Positions 1 to 8,518 of a DNA stretch of 64,000 nt are shown piece after piece. Within the stretch, counting starts at the first letter, position 1. Each line of letters begins with the position of its first letter. Source of the DNA: JAFEBO01 sp036392375 (GTDB taxonomy: Bacteria; Planctomycetota; Phycisphaerae; Phycisphaerales; UBA1924). The stretch is from NCBI GenBank assembly GCA_036392375.1, contig DASVYC010000120.1, positions 17,170 through 81,169 on the forward strand. Direction: 5' to 3'. Under the pieces are notes generated by a model, which had not been told where the DNA came from, did not search any database, and saw only the letters and a program-made list of their open reading frames with translations. Made by a program: the position numbers and the translations under genes.

Positions 1-891
1 CTGACTGGCGACGTTGTCGAGTGCGGCGGCGGTCTGTTCCACGCTCGCCTTGCGGTCGCTCAGCAGGGCCCCCAGGGTTCCCGACTGCACCGGGAGCGTC
101 TCGCCGTTGTCGGTGGTCTTGAGCGAGGCCTCGAGCGTCCCGTTGTTGTCGCTGAGCTCGAGCTTGATGCCGCGGCTCTCGCCACCGAGGATGACCGGGG
201 TGCTGCCGATGAGGATGTTGACGCCCCCGTTGGGCTGGTCGACGACGGTGAGGTCCACCATCTTGGAGAGCTCGCTCACCGCCTGGTCACGCTGGTCGCG
301 CAGGGAGTTGGCGATGCCCTGGCCGGCCTCGCTGTTGGCGATCTGCAGGTTGAGTTTGGAGATCGAACTCAACAGCTCGTTGGCCCGCTCCGCACCGCTG
401 GAGAGCTGGGCGTCGATCTGGTTCCGCAGGGCCGAGATGTCGCTGCGGGTGCGGCGGAGAAACTCGGCAATTTTGGTCGCCTGCTGCACCACCACGCTGC
501 TGGACTTGGACAGATTCGCCCGCTCCGACCAGACGCTAAAGAACGACTGGAGCTGAGTGGTGAAGTCGTTGCCGGAGAGCTCGCCCAGCGTGGATTCCAG
601 CGAGGAAAGCGTCTGGAGCTGCTGGCTTGCGGCGGCCTCGTCGGCGATGCCGTTGTTCAGGCGATTCTGCAGCGCCATGTCGATCTGACGCCGCACGTCG
701 CGGACGCTCACGCCTCGCCCGCTGCGGCTGCCGACGTCGTAGGCGGCTCCGCCGACCGGCTCGAGGAAGGCCACCTGGCGGTTGTACCCGGCGGTGCCGA
801 CGTTGGCGATGTTGTTGCCGCTGACCTGGATACCCAGCTGGCTCGCGGTGAGCGCCGAGCGACCGATCAGCATGGCGGCGGTGAGGCTCAT
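1..891 (-). CDS. flgK: Flagellar hook-associated protein FlgK (N-terminal 297 residues, 3' end outside window)
   Basis: FlgK forms the first hook-filament junction layer of the flagellum. Reading leftward from the ATG at 891 gives an uninterrupted frame to base 1, beginning MSLTAAMLIGRSALTASQ, followed by the rod/hook family signature around SGNNIANVGTAGYNRQ and a long helical region typical of FlgK. The gene is cut by the window start; FlgK proteins usually exceed 450 residues, so about a third or more is missing. It is the last visible member of the minus-strand group flgI-flgJ-flgN-flgK, 48 bases downstream of flgN, its likely export chaperone. The N-terminal signature is shared by all flagellar axial proteins; FlgK is chosen over FlgE/FlgG because of the position after FlgN and the long helical section. 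Confidence 0.93.
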   Translation of the reverse strand, partial: MSLTAAMLIGRSALTASQLGIQVSGNNIANVGTAGYNRQVAFLEPVGGAAYDVGSRSGRGVSVRDVRRQIDMALQNRLNNGIADEAAASQQLQTLSSLESTLGELSGNDFTTQLQSFFSVWSERANLSKSSSVVVQQATKIAEFLRRTRSDISALRNQIDAQLSSGAERANELLSSISKLNLQIANSEAGQGIANSLRDQRDQAVSELSKMVDLTVVDQPNGGVNILIGSTPVILGGESRGIKLELSDNNGTLEASLKTTDNGETLPVQSGTLGALLSDRKASVEQTAAALDNVASQ

Positions 892-893
892 AG

Positions 894-932
894 TGGCAGT
901 GGGGGAGTGGAGGAGTGGGGCAGTGGGGCAGA
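894..932. repeat. Tandem degenerate 8-bp words (TGGGGCAG), STRR-like
   Basis: The gap between flgN and flgK holds about five consecutive octamers close to TGGGGCAG (variants TGGGGGAG, TGGAGGAG). The same word reappears in the gaps at 44765-44790 and 53085-53217. No function is known; such tracts could form part of the mRNA between the two genes. Confidence 0.7.
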
Positions 933-939
933 GAAGGCA

Positions 940-1503
940 CTACAGACGCACGTCGAGGCTGGTGACGATCTGGTGGCCGGCGACCACGCCCCGCTGGCCG
1001 TAGGTGCCGGCGTGCGACAGCGAGCGTGCGACCTGACGCATCAGGCCTTCCATGTGTGCCACGAGCACGCGGCTGATGACGCGCAGCAGGTTCTGCTCCT
1101 GCTGCAGGCTCTCGATTGCTTTGCGGAGCCGTGCGCTGAGCTCCAGAAGCTCGGTGCGTTCGCCGCCCGGGCAGTGCAAGGCGATGTCGCTCAGGCGGCT
1201 CAGGTTCCTGGGGGCGGGCGTGATCTCGCGGGCGGCCCGCGCAACCAGCGACTGACGCTTCAACTCGAGGTCGGCGATCGCCGCAAGAGTGGCCTGCTCC
1301 TCGCGCACAATCTGCTCGCAGCGTCGGACGTCCGCTTGACGGATCGCCTCGTGGTGCTGCCGGGTGTGCCGGAGCATTGCTTCGTGGCGGGAGAGCAAGG
1401 CGGTCAGCAGCTCGCGGAGTTCCTCGGGCAGCGGCCGCGGTTGGGTCGCTCCTGCGAGCTTCAGGCCCGGGTGCGACGCGTCGGAGTGGGCGGCGGCGTT
1501 CAT
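940..1503 (-). CDS. flgN: FlgN-family flagellar export chaperone
   Basis: 187-residue, mostly alpha-helical cytoplasmic protein. FlgN chaperones bind the hook-associated proteins FlgK and FlgL before secretion. The sequence is weakly conserved, as usual for this family: two long amphipathic helices (about residues 25-90 and 110-170) rich in Leu, Glu, Gln and Arg, with the family-like stretch ESLQQEQNLLRVISRVL. The ATG at 1503 lies 24 bases after the flgJ stop, and flgK follows. This context, flgJ-flgN-flgK, is the standard order and is the main support for the name. Confidence 0.75.
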   Translation of the reverse strand: MNAAAHSDASHPGLKLAGATQPRPLPEELRELLTALLSRHEAMLRHTRQHHEAIRQADVRRCEQIVREEQATLAAIADLELKRQSLVARAAREITPAPRNLSRLSDIALHCPGGERTELLELSARLRKAIESLQQEQNLLRVISRVLVAHMEGLMRQVARSLSHAGTYGQRGVVAGHQIVTSLDVRL

Positions 1504-1527
1504 TGGTGTCTTCTCGTCGGTCGGGCG

Positions 1528-1950
1528 CTACAGCATCGGGTCGACCGCGTCCTCCGGCGGAGGCGCGGTTCCCATGGCCTTCTTCAGCATGTCCTGTGCC
1601 AACCGGTCGACCAGCGGCCAGTTCCCCGACTTCACGAGCTTCTGCGCGATCTGGGCGTCGATCATCGACTGGAACTGCTTCTCCGCCTTGGTGGGCGCGA
1701 AGGGGGCTGCGGCGTTGTTGGTGGCGCGGAGCTGTTTGAAGATGGGCTGCACCAGAGCGATCGAGACGAAGTTCTCGGCCGCCTCACGTGTCTTGGCCGG
1801 GTCCGGCTTGCCCCGCATCCGCTCGACCTCGCGGCCCATGATCTGCGTGAACGCCTTCTGGTCGTCGCTCGAGAGACGCGGACGGGCCGCCAACGCCTGG
1901 GTCTCGGTGTTGGGCGGCGAGGCGAAGGAGATGGCGGATGCGGAGCTCAC
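1528..1950 (-). CDS. flgJ: Rod-binding protein, FlgJ N-terminal domain
   Basis: 140-residue protein that matches only the rod-binding (N-terminal) half of enterobacterial FlgJ; the muramidase half is absent, as in many non-proteobacterial flagellar systems, so peptidoglycan cutting for rod passage must be done by another enzyme. Typical features are the conserved helix around FVSIALVQPIFKQLRA and the C-terminal YxxL-like segment near LVDRLAQDMLKK. The start is a GTG at 1950, 52 bases after flgI on the minus strand. It is followed 24 bases later by flgN. It acts in the periplasm as scaffold/cap for rod assembly. Confidence 0.85.
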   Translation of the reverse strand: MSSASAISFASPPNTETQALAARPRLSSDDQKAFTQIMGREVERMRGKPDPAKTREAAENFVSIALVQPIFKQLRATNNAAAPFAPTKAEKQFQSMIDAQIAQKLVKSGNWPLVDRLAQDMLKKAMGTAPPPEDAVDPML

Positions 1951-2002
1951 GGATGGTCTCGGTGCGACCGTGCGGGCGCGTGGTCGGGTGAGTCGGGGTC
2001 GA

Positions 2003-3106
2003 TCAGTCGACGATGAACTTCGCGTGCAAACGCCCTGTTTTGTAGAGCATTTGCAGGATCTCGATCTGGTCGATGACGGAGACGTCGAGCTGCTTCATCG
2101 CCGCCATCAGGTCGGCCAGGCGAGCGTTGTCGCTCTGACGTCCCTTGGTCGAGACGGGGGCGAACCGCGAACGCTCCGTCAGCGGGTTCTGGGGTGACGC
2201 CACCGGCGGCGGCGTGGTGGTGTTGATGATCAGTTCCTTGTGCGTCACGAGCCCCGGGCTGATCTCGACGTCGCCCGTGATGATGATGACGCCGCTGCGC
2301 GGGTTCACGATCACCTGGGCCGGCAGATCCAGATCCGCGACACGGACGCTGGTAGCCATCACCGCGGCGATGAATCCCGATTTGGCCGCACGCTCGGCCT
2401 CGGGGATCTCCACGCGGATGGTGCGCTCGTCGATGACGGTCGCGGCGCTGGTGGATTGACGCACGGCGGGATCGCCGCCCAAGGCCGACTGCGGGGAGGC
2501 CTCGGAGTTGATCGCGCTGGCGATCTTCTGGGCACTGGTCCACCCCGCGTAGTAAGGATGGATAAACAGATCGAAGACCTCACCCACCTCGGGACCCATG
2601 ACGTCGCGCACGAGCTGCGCCCCGCCGCGGATCTTGCCGCTGGTAGTGACCGACGGATCGGGCAGCTCGATCGAGCCGTTGGCCATGGCGTAGACCGGGC
2701 TGGAGATCAGCGGACCGCGCAGCGGCACCAGGATCAGCCGCCCGCCCTTGAGGCTGGTGGCGCTGTACACCGTGGAGATATACGCGTCGAAGCGATCGTC
2801 GGCTCGGCCGCCGATCTCGGGGATAGTCACGTCGACCCACACCACCGCAACGGCCTTGGCCGCCGAGAGTTCCTCGAGCTTGCCCGGCGCATTGCCCTCG
2901 TTCTCGAGCAGCTTGGCGAGCGGCCGCGCGAGGATCGGCTCCTTGCCGGCGTCGCCGGTGCCCTGCAGACCGACGACGAGGCCGAGGCCGCGGAGCTTGA
3001 ACTCGCCCTGCCCCTTGATGCGGGTGAGATCGGCCACCTTGCTCGCGAAGGCGGCGGGGGCGATCAGGGCGATGATGGTCAGAATGAGGAGAACGCGGCG
3101 GAGCAT
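2003..3106 (-). CDS. flgI: Flagellar P-ring protein FlgI
   Basis: 367 residues, the usual FlgI length. FlgI monomers assemble around the rod in the peptidoglycan layer, forming the P-ring bushing. An N-terminal signal peptide (residues 1-21, ending APAAFA) is followed by the family signature RIKGQGEFKLRGLGLVVGLQ (family consensus: R..NQL.GYGLVVGL) and by VIVNPRSGVIIITGDVEIS. A P-ring implies a Gram-negative type envelope. The FlgI chaperone FlgA is encoded at 13777-15018, separated from this gene by about 10 kb, although the two normally lie almost side by side. Start is ATG at 3106. Confidence 0.97.
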   Translation of the reverse strand: MLRRVLLILTIIALIAPAAFASKVADLTRIKGQGEFKLRGLGLVVGLQGTGDAGKEPILARPLAKLLENEGNAPGKLEELSAAKAVAVVWVDVTIPEIGGRADDRFDAYISTVYSATSLKGGRLILVPLRGPLISSPVYAMANGSIELPDPSVTTSGKIRGGAQLVRDVMGPEVGEVFDLFIHPYYAGWTSAQKIASAINSEASPQSALGGDPAVRQSTSAATVIDERTIRVEIPEAERAAKSGFIAAVMATSVRVADLDLPAQVIVNPRSGVIIITGDVEISPGLVTHKELIINTTTPPPVASPQNPLTERSRFAPVSTKGRQSDNARLADLMAAMKQLDVSVIDQIEILQMLYKTGRLHAKFIVD

Positions 3107-3163
3107 CGACAGGCGGAACGCAAGGGGTGTGCCATGCCAATCCGCTGCACCAAGACGACCTGG

Positions 3164-4651
3164 CTACTGCCCCTGCGCGAGGCTATACCCCTTCACCCCA
3201 TCAAACGTCCGCAGGAGCTCGTACGAGCACACGGTGAAGCTCTCCGCGATCTTGTCCATCAGCGCCACGCAGCGGCTCTGGCCGAACGAGCCCGGGGTCA
3301 CGCCTTCCTTCAGCTCAAAACGCACGCGGTAGTAGTCCACACATTCGGTGTACACGCTGCCCGTCGGCCACACCTGGGTGCCGCGGTTGCTGATGAGGGT
3401 GATGCGGAACGGCGTGTCGGCGCACGCACGCTGCATCTCTTCCGCCAGGGCCAGCGGGCTCAGCGGGCTGTCAAGGTAGATGTCGCAGCCGACGACCTGC
3501 GTCACGAGGTTCTTGAACGTGCGGATGACCTGCGGCCCGGCGGGCTTGGGAGCGCGGACGAAGCACGTCTCGCCCGCCGCGGGCACCTCCACTGCGGGCA
3601 CCGTCTTGGGCTTGTTTCCCAGGTTGTTCTTGATCGCGGCGGTGAAGTCCTTGGTGCCGACGCTGGGCTTGGACTTGTCGCCGAAGTCGCCGGTGTGGAT
3701 GCCGGATTCGAGCGTCGCCAGCAGCGCGTTCTCGAGCGTCGCCGCTTCCTTGTTCAGGCAGATGTGACGCAGCATCATCAGCCCCGACAGGATCAGGCTC
3801 GTCGGATTCGCGATGCCGCGGCCGGCGATGTCCGGCGCTGTGCCGTGGACCGCCTCGAAGATCGAAATGTGGTTGCCGATGTTCGCGCTCGGCGCAAAGC
3901 CCAGCCCGCCCACGAGACCGGCGCAGAGGTCGCTGACGATGTCGCCCTGCAGGTTGGGCAGCACGATCATGCCGTACTGCTGGGGCTTGACCACGAGGTT
4001 CATGCACAACGCATCGACGATGACATCGCCCTGCTCGATCTCGGGGAAGTCGCGGCCGGTCACCTTGAAGCGGTCAAGGAACAGACCGTCGGTCATCTTC
4101 ATGATGTTGGCCTTGTGGCCGCAGTGGATCTTCTTGACGCCCAGCTTGCGGGCGGTCTGGAAGGCGAAGCGGTGGACCTCATCGCAGCCGGGGGCGGAGA
4201 TGAGTCGCTTGCACTGGATCATGTCGTTGCTGAGCCGGTGCTCGACGCCGCCGTAGGTGTCCTCGATATTCTCGCGGACGACGGAGAAGTCGAGATAGAT
4301 GCCGGCTTTGGAATACACGGTCTGCACGCCGGGCAGGGTCTTGAAGGTGCGGAAGTTCGCGAACGCGTTCCACATCTTGCGGGCGGTGACGTTGATCGAC
4401 TTGCCGCCGCCGCCCTTGGGCGTCTCCATCGGGCCCTTGAAGAGGATGCCGGAGTCTTCCACGACCCGCACGGCGTCATCGCTCATGCCGCGGCTGTTGC
4501 CCTTGGCGAAGACGGAGGCGCCCATCTCGACCTCGCGGAAGTGCACGAAGTTCGACACCCCCGCCGCTGCGAAGAGGTCGAGTGTGGCGTCCATGATCTC
4601 GGGGCCGATGCCGTCGCCCTTGGCGACCGCGATTTGGAGGGTTTGCGACAT
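3164..4651 (-). CDS. icd: Isocitrate dehydrogenase, Thermus/Rickettsiales-type (about 495 aa)
   Basis: Oxidative decarboxylation of isocitrate to 2-oxoglutarate in the TCA cycle. The start at 4651 (MSQTLQIAVAKGDGIGPEIM) places the isopropylmalate/isocitrate dehydrogenase N-terminus at the normal position; upstream in-frame ATGs only add non-conserved sequence. Ser85 in KSINVTARK corresponds to the substrate-binding serine region; FEAVHGTAPDIAGRGIANPT is the cofactor-loop region, and DLCAGLVGGLGFAPSANIG is the conserved Asp/Gly stretch. The length (495 aa, with an extra C-terminal domain from about residue 350) matches the Thermus thermophilus/alphaproteobacterial subfamily rather than the 416-aa E. 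coli enzyme. Cofactor preference (NADP likely) is not certain from inspection. It sits inside the gap that splits the flagellar cluster. Confidence 0.93.
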   Translation of the reverse strand: MSQTLQIAVAKGDGIGPEIMDATLDLFAAAGVSNFVHFREVEMGASVFAKGNSRGMSDDAVRVVEDSGILFKGPMETPKGGGGKSINVTARKMWNAFANFRTFKTLPGVQTVYSKAGIYLDFSVVRENIEDTYGGVEHRLSNDMIQCKRLISAPGCDEVHRFAFQTARKLGVKKIHCGHKANIMKMTDGLFLDRFKVTGRDFPEIEQGDVIVDALCMNLVVKPQQYGMIVLPNLQGDIVSDLCAGLVGGLGFAPSANIGNHISIFEAVHGTAPDIAGRGIANPTSLILSGLMMLRHICLNKEAATLENALLATLESGIHTGDFGDKSKPSVGTKDFTAAIKNNLGNKPKTVPAVEVPAAGETCFVRAPKPAGPQVIRTFKNLVTQVVGCDIYLDSPLSPLALAEEMQRACADTPFRITLISNRGTQVWPTGSVYTECVDYYRVRFELKEGVTPGSFGQSRCVALMDKIAESFTVCSYELLRTFDGVKGYSLAQGQ

Positions 4652-4899
4652 AGGTGGTGGGGTTGGTTGAGAGCAAGCGGGGTGTGGGCCGGGACGGTGC
4701 TGCACGAGTTCGCGACACGAGGGGCCGAATCGCGTTACCTTGGTATCGGTCCGGTATCGAAGGGTCTCAAGGGTAGGTTTGTGCGACGAAACAAGCCTCG
4801 GCAATCGGCCCTGTCAGGCCCCGATTCTGAATGAAAGACCCGAATCGATCATGTGACGCAAACCCCTGATTGCACGCGACATCCGTACAGGAGTTCCTC

Positions 4900-5397
4900 A
4901 TGTCCACCGTCCACCGCGATCGCGCTCTCGCACTGCTCGACTTCTCGCACGGCCTCACGCTCGGTCTGCTCAAGGAAGTGCCTGCCGACAAGATGACCCA
5001 TCAGCCTTCGCCCACGGATAACCATTTCGTTTGGACCTTTGGCCACCTCGCCACTACCTACTCATGGCTCAAGTCGCTCGTCGCGGGCGAGTTCCACCCG
5101 CTCCCTGATTCCTACAACGGCCTCTTCGGCATGGGCAGCAAGCCGACGTCCGACGCGAAGGCGTACCCGTCGTTCGCCGAAGTGAAGAAGCACAGCGACG
5201 AGGCCTACGCCGCGTTCGTGGAGGCGGTGAAAAAGCAGAACGACGCCGAACTGCTCAAGCCGACCGTCGCCGACTCGCACGGCTTCGCGACCGACCGCCT
5301 CGACGCCGTCGCGAAGGGCGCGTGGCACGAGGGGTGGCACGCCGGACAGCTCGCCAGCATCCGCAAGTCGCTGGGCATCAAGAACCTGATGGGCTGA
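4900..5397 (+). CDS. DinB-family metal-binding four-helix protein
   Basis: 165-residue protein of the DinB/YfiT superfamily. The putative metal triad is visible: His49 in FVWTFGHLA and His143/His147 in WHEGWHAGQL. DinB-like proteins include thiol transferases, mycothiol- or bacillithiol-dependent enzymes and many of unknown role; the substrate here cannot be deduced. The start at 4900 is chosen because ACAGGAG lies 7-13 bases upstream and the preceding codons are not conserved. It converges with the TetR regulator gene 6 bases downstream. Confidence 0.87.
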   Translation: MSTVHRDRALALLDFSHGLTLGLLKEVPADKMTHQPSPTDNHFVWTFGHLATTYSWLKSLVAGEFHPLPDSYNGLFGMGSKPTSDAKAYPSFAEVKKHSDEAYAAFVEAVKKQNDAELLKPTVADSHGFATDRLDAVAKGAWHEGWHAGQLASIRKSLGIKNLMG

Positions 5398-5403
5398 TCG
5401 GGC

Positions 5404-5964
5404 TCAGGCGCCGATCCGAGCCGCCGCGATCAACGCGCGGCTCGTCTCGAAGAGCGTTCGCGCCATCGCTTCGGGCGTGCTCGGGTCGAGGCTTGAAAGC
5501 CACTCGCGCACGAGCGCGAGTTGTGCGGCGGCGCACTGTGCGGCGAGCAGTCGGGCGGGTAGTCTGCGCGGTACGGGATTGACCTCAAGCCGCTCCTCGA
5601 TCAGTTCCGCCAGCCGTCGCTCGATCGCGACGCCGCTCTCGCCCCGCAGCATCACCAACGCGGCGGCACGGTTCTCGTGGACGTGAAGCACAACGTGGCC
5701 GACGCCCTCCAGCGTGCCGTCAGCCGCGGCGGCATCCGCCATTGGTGTGAGCATCCGCGTCGCGGCGTGCTTGAGGAGTTCTTCGGTGTTGCGAAAGTGC
5801 TCGTAGAACGTCGAGCGTCCCACGCCGGCCTCGTCGATGATCTTCGGCACGCTGATCGAGTCGATCGGATGCGAGAGCGCCAACTCGTTGAACGAGCCGA
5901 CGATCGCGCTGCGCGTCCTCGCCGCTCTCGGGTCGTTCGGAGGTTCGCTCGGTCGCTCGGACAT
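5404..5964 (-). CDS. TetR-family transcriptional regulator
   Basis: 186 residues from the ATG at 5964. The N-terminal helix-turn-helix is typical of TetR: TRSAIVGSFNELALSHPIDS, then ISVPKIIDEAGVGRSTFYEH (about residues 15-60), followed by a helical ligand-binding domain. It is transcribed away from the membrane-protein gene at 6137, and the 172-base divergent space holds a palindrome (6017-6033). TetR regulators commonly control the divergent neighbour and themselves, so the 6137 gene is the likely target. The ligand is unknown. Longer in-frame starts exist but run back through the divergent region and are unlikely. Confidence 0.88.
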   Translation of the reverse strand: MSERPSEPPNDPRAARTRSAIVGSFNELALSHPIDSISVPKIIDEAGVGRSTFYEHFRNTEELLKHAATRMLTPMADAAAADGTLEGVGHVVLHVHENRAAALVMLRGESGVAIERRLAELIEERLEVNPVPRRLPARLLAAQCAAAQLALVREWLSSLDPSTPEAMARTLFETSRALIAAARIGA

Positions 5965-6016
5965 GGTGCTCGTCTCGGTGGCGGTTTCGCGCCCGCTCCA
6001 GAGGGTGGGGGGGCAA

Positions 6017-6033
6017 GGAAGGCAGGACCTTCC
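6017..6033. promoter_or_regulatory. Candidate TetR operator palindrome
   Basis: Perfect 6-bp arms GGAAGG/CCTTCC with a 5-bp spacer, inside the divergent promoter region between the TetR gene and the membrane-protein gene. Position fits an operator; the short arms mean it could occur by chance. Confidence 0.3.
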
Positions 6034-6136
6034 GGACATCCTACGCGGAGCGCCCGGAAACCCGGCAAAACAAGGGCGACACACTTCCCCAGCTCCGGCA
6101 CCTCGGCGATACTCCGCCCGCAAAGGAGTCTCGCTC

Positions 6137-6889
6137 ATGTCCTCCGACCAGAACTCTTCCACAGCGGACGCTTCTCTCATCGCCGGCTCCGCCCCCGCGT
6201 TCGATCCCGTCCGGGCCAACAGTCGAGACGATCGCGGCTCCGCGTTGTGCATGTTCGTCGGCACCGCCATCATGCTCGCCGCGATGAGTGTGCATCCGAC
6301 CGCGCACACGCATGACCTGGCAACCTTCTTCCGCGAGACCGCCGATGGCGCCTTGCTAAACCGCGGGGTTCACGGCTCCGCGGTCGCGGGCATGTGGATC
6401 TCGTTCTGCGGCCAGTGCGGCTTGGCACTCGCCCTCGGCTTCAGCCGCACGGTGGTGCGTCTCGGCCTGATCTTCGTGATGGCGGGAACGATCGTCCTGA
6501 CCGGTGCCGCCACCGCCAACGGCGTCATCCTGCCCTGGCTGGCCGAGCGGTACGTCGAAGCCAACGCCGCCACGCAGGAATCCGCGCGCCCCCTGCTGGT
6601 GCTCGTCACCGCCGCCAACCGCGCCTGCGATCACATCGGCATCGTCGCGCTCGGCCTCGGGCTGGCAGCATGGTCAGTGGACCTGCAGCGATCCAGCGCC
6701 ACCCGGCCGCTCGCCATCGCTGGCTTCATCTGCGGCATCGGCCCGATCATCGCGCTCTTCATCGGCAAGCTCCCCATGACCGTCCACGGCTTCGGCCTGT
6801 TCGCACTCATCCAGGGACTCTGGATCGTTGCCGCCGCGATCGCCCTCCGCAACGGAGTGGTCCGCCGGGTCGGCGCGGTTCTATCGTGA
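6137..6889 (+). CDS. Multi-pass membrane protein, function unknown
   Basis: 250 residues, start fixed by AAAGGAG at 6122-6128. After a polar N-terminus of about 35 residues there are roughly six hydrophobic segments (for example SALCMFVGTAIMLAAMSV, LGLIFVMAGTIVLTGAAT, HIGIVALGLGLAAWSV and GFICGIGPIIALFIG). I do not recognise the family. It is divergent from the TetR gene and its stop lies 3 bases before the GTG of the sigma-factor gene, so the two are probably translated together. One possibility is that this membrane protein influences the sigma factor, but it shows no anti-sigma signature. Confidence 0.8.
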   Translation: MSSDQNSSTADASLIAGSAPAFDPVRANSRDDRGSALCMFVGTAIMLAAMSVHPTAHTHDLATFFRETADGALLNRGVHGSAVAGMWISFCGQCGLALALGFSRTVVRLGLIFVMAGTIVLTGAATANGVILPWLAERYVEANAATQESARPLLVLVTAANRACDHIGIVALGLGLAAWSVDLQRSSATRPLAIAGFICGIGPIIALFIGKLPMTVHGFGLFALIQGLWIVAAAIALRNGVVRRVGAVLS

Positions 6890-6892
6890 TCC

Positions 6893-7762
6893 GTGGCAAC
6901 CCCCGCCCGCAAGCCTCTCGCACGGCCCGGCCGACCCGCGGCTCGCAGCGCCTCCTTCGCCGATGTCCTGCCAACGCTCCTCGATGAGCACGGCCCCAAG
7001 CTCTACGCGCTCGCGCGTCGCCTCTGCGGCAACGAGACGGACGCGCAGGACATGATGCAAGAAGTCTTCCTCCAGGCCGCACGCCGATGGGAGACCTTCC
7101 GAGGCGAATCGAATCCCGCGACGTGGATCTACTCCATCGCGGCCCATTCCTGCGGCCAGCGCAAGCGCCGCCGTTTCGCCAGCGACCGCCGCATGCCCGC
7201 GTTCTCACAGATCGCGCCGTGGACTGAATCGACGGTGTCTCGTGCGGCTCTGGGCGGTCCGGTGACGAACATCGAACGCAAGGAGAGCGAGCGTGCGCTA
7301 CATGTGGCGATCGTGCGGCTGCCGCAGGCCTTTCGCGTGCCTCTGGTGATGAAGGAGATGCTCGAACTCCCGATCTCCGAGGTGGCGCACGCACTGAACC
7401 TCAAAGAGCAGACCGTCAAGACCCGCGTGCATCGCGCCCGGCTCATGCTTCGCAAGGCCCTCACCAGCGAGCTCAAGCAAGTCGAAGCACCGGACCCGAT
7501 CTACGAGAAGCAGGTGTGCATGGATCTCCTGCAGGCCAAGCTGGACGCGATGGACCACGCCCGCGGCTTCCCGATCGGGCAGGATGTGCTCTGCGAACGC
7601 TGCCGAGCCGTGTTCAAGGAACTCGATCTCGTGCAGGACACCTGCGCCAAAATGACCGAGGGAAAGTTCCCTGATTCGCTCCGGCGCGCCATCGTGCGAG
7701 CGAACGCAGAAGTTCCGGAGAAGCCTCTTTCCAAGGCACGTCCGCGGTCTGGCAAGCAATAG
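6893..7762 (+). CDS. ECF-type RNA polymerase sigma factor with C-terminal Cys-containing extension
   Basis: 289 residues, GTG start at 6893. Region 2 (about residues 25-100) has ALARRLCGNETDAQDMMQEV and the -10-recognition helix; region 4 (about 135-190) has LPQAFRVPLVMKEML followed by the helix-turn-helix ISEVAHALNLKEQTVKTRVH. An extra C-terminal section of about 95 residues carries QVCMDLLQAKLDAMDHARGF and LCERCRAVFKELDLVQDTC, a CxxC plus further cysteines that could bind zinc or sense redox state. Downstream lie two genes of thiol/sulfur chemistry (rhodanese and AhpD-like), 92 and 141 bases from the last stop in turn, suggesting a redox-linked regulon. No separate anti-sigma gene is visible; the extension may take that role. 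Confidence 0.88.
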   Translation: MATPARKPLARPGRPAARSASFADVLPTLLDEHGPKLYALARRLCGNETDAQDMMQEVFLQAARRWETFRGESNPATWIYSIAAHSCGQRKRRRFASDRRMPAFSQIAPWTESTVSRAALGGPVTNIERKESERALHVAIVRLPQAFRVPLVMKEMLELPISEVAHALNLKEQTVKTRVHRARLMLRKALTSELKQVEAPDPIYEKQVCMDLLQAKLDAMDHARGFPIGQDVLCERCRAVFKELDLVQDTCAKMTEGKFPDSLRRAIVRANAEVPEKPLSKARPRSGKQ

Positions 7763-7854
7763 AAAATTCTTTGCTTCGCTCGGGAACCACCCGTCGATCG
7801 TCGGCCTCTCAATGGTGGCGGGGCCGTGTGCGGCCAGCCACGCGGAGAAGCACG

Positions 7855-8469
7855 ATGAACACCACGGCTGGCGATACCACGCCCCGAACGAGAGTGCCTA
7901 CGAACGCTGTCCACGAAGTCGAGCCCGCGACGGTCGCCGATTGGCTCCGCCGCGGCGAGTGCATCGTCTGCGACGTCCGCGAACCCGACGAGCACGCCGC
8001 GGAGCACATCGACGGCACCACCCTGCGCCCGCTCTCGACGCTCGACTTCTCAGATCTGAAGCAGGCAAGCCCGTGCGTAGTCTTCCACTGCAAAGGGGGC
8101 AAGCGTTCCGCGGACGCCGCGGCCCGGGCCCTTGCCTTGCTCCCGGGCGTTGAGATCTGCACGATGGTCGGCGGCATCGAGGCCTGGAAGCGTGCCAACC
8201 TGCCGACGATCCGCGGCACTCGGGCGGTCCGCATGACCGTGCTGCAGCAGACACAACTCGCGATCGGTCTCATGACCCTCACCGGCCTCGGCTTCGGCTT
8301 CTTTGTCCACCCCGCCGGCTATCTGCTCAGCGCCCTGATGGGTGCGGGCCTCACGTTCGCGGGCATCACGGGCTTCTGCGGCCTGATGAACCTCTTGGCC
8401 GTCATGCCGTGGAACCGCGTGCCAACCTCCACGAAAGCCAATCCAGTCGCGTGCCAGACGACGCCCTGA
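7855..8469 (+). CDS. YgaP-like membrane rhodanese (rhodanese domain plus DUF2892)
   Basis: 204 residues, start after CGGAGAAG at 7842-7849. Residues about 15-115 form a single rhodanese domain; the active-site loop is FHCKGGKRSADAA, close to E. coli YgaP (HCQAGKR). Residues about 125-190 contain two membrane helices with the YgaP/DUF2892 signature LLSALMGAGLTFAGITGFCG. Membrane rhodaneses transfer sulfane sulfur and can carry thiocyanate or S-nitrosylation; which applies here is unknown. It is transcribed in line with the sigma factor and the AhpD-like gene. Confidence 0.9.
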   Translation: MNTTAGDTTPRTRVPTNAVHEVEPATVADWLRRGECIVCDVREPDEHAAEHIDGTTLRPLSTLDFSDLKQASPCVVFHCKGGKRSADAAARALALLPGVEICTMVGGIEAWKRANLPTIRGTRAVRMTVLQQTQLAIGLMTLTGLGFGFFVHPAGYLLSALMGAGLTFAGITGFCGLMNLLAVMPWNRVPTSTKANPVACQTTP

Positions 8470-8518
8470 TCTCTCCTCCGTACCCCCCAAGACCCCCTCA
8501 CTTTCTCAGGACACTCCC

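Noticed and set aside
2240..4834. 864-residue open frame on the plus strand opposite flgI and icd
   Set aside because: Antisense to two clear genes; composition (Arg/His/Asp/Gly/Ala-rich) is typical of GC-rich shadow frames.
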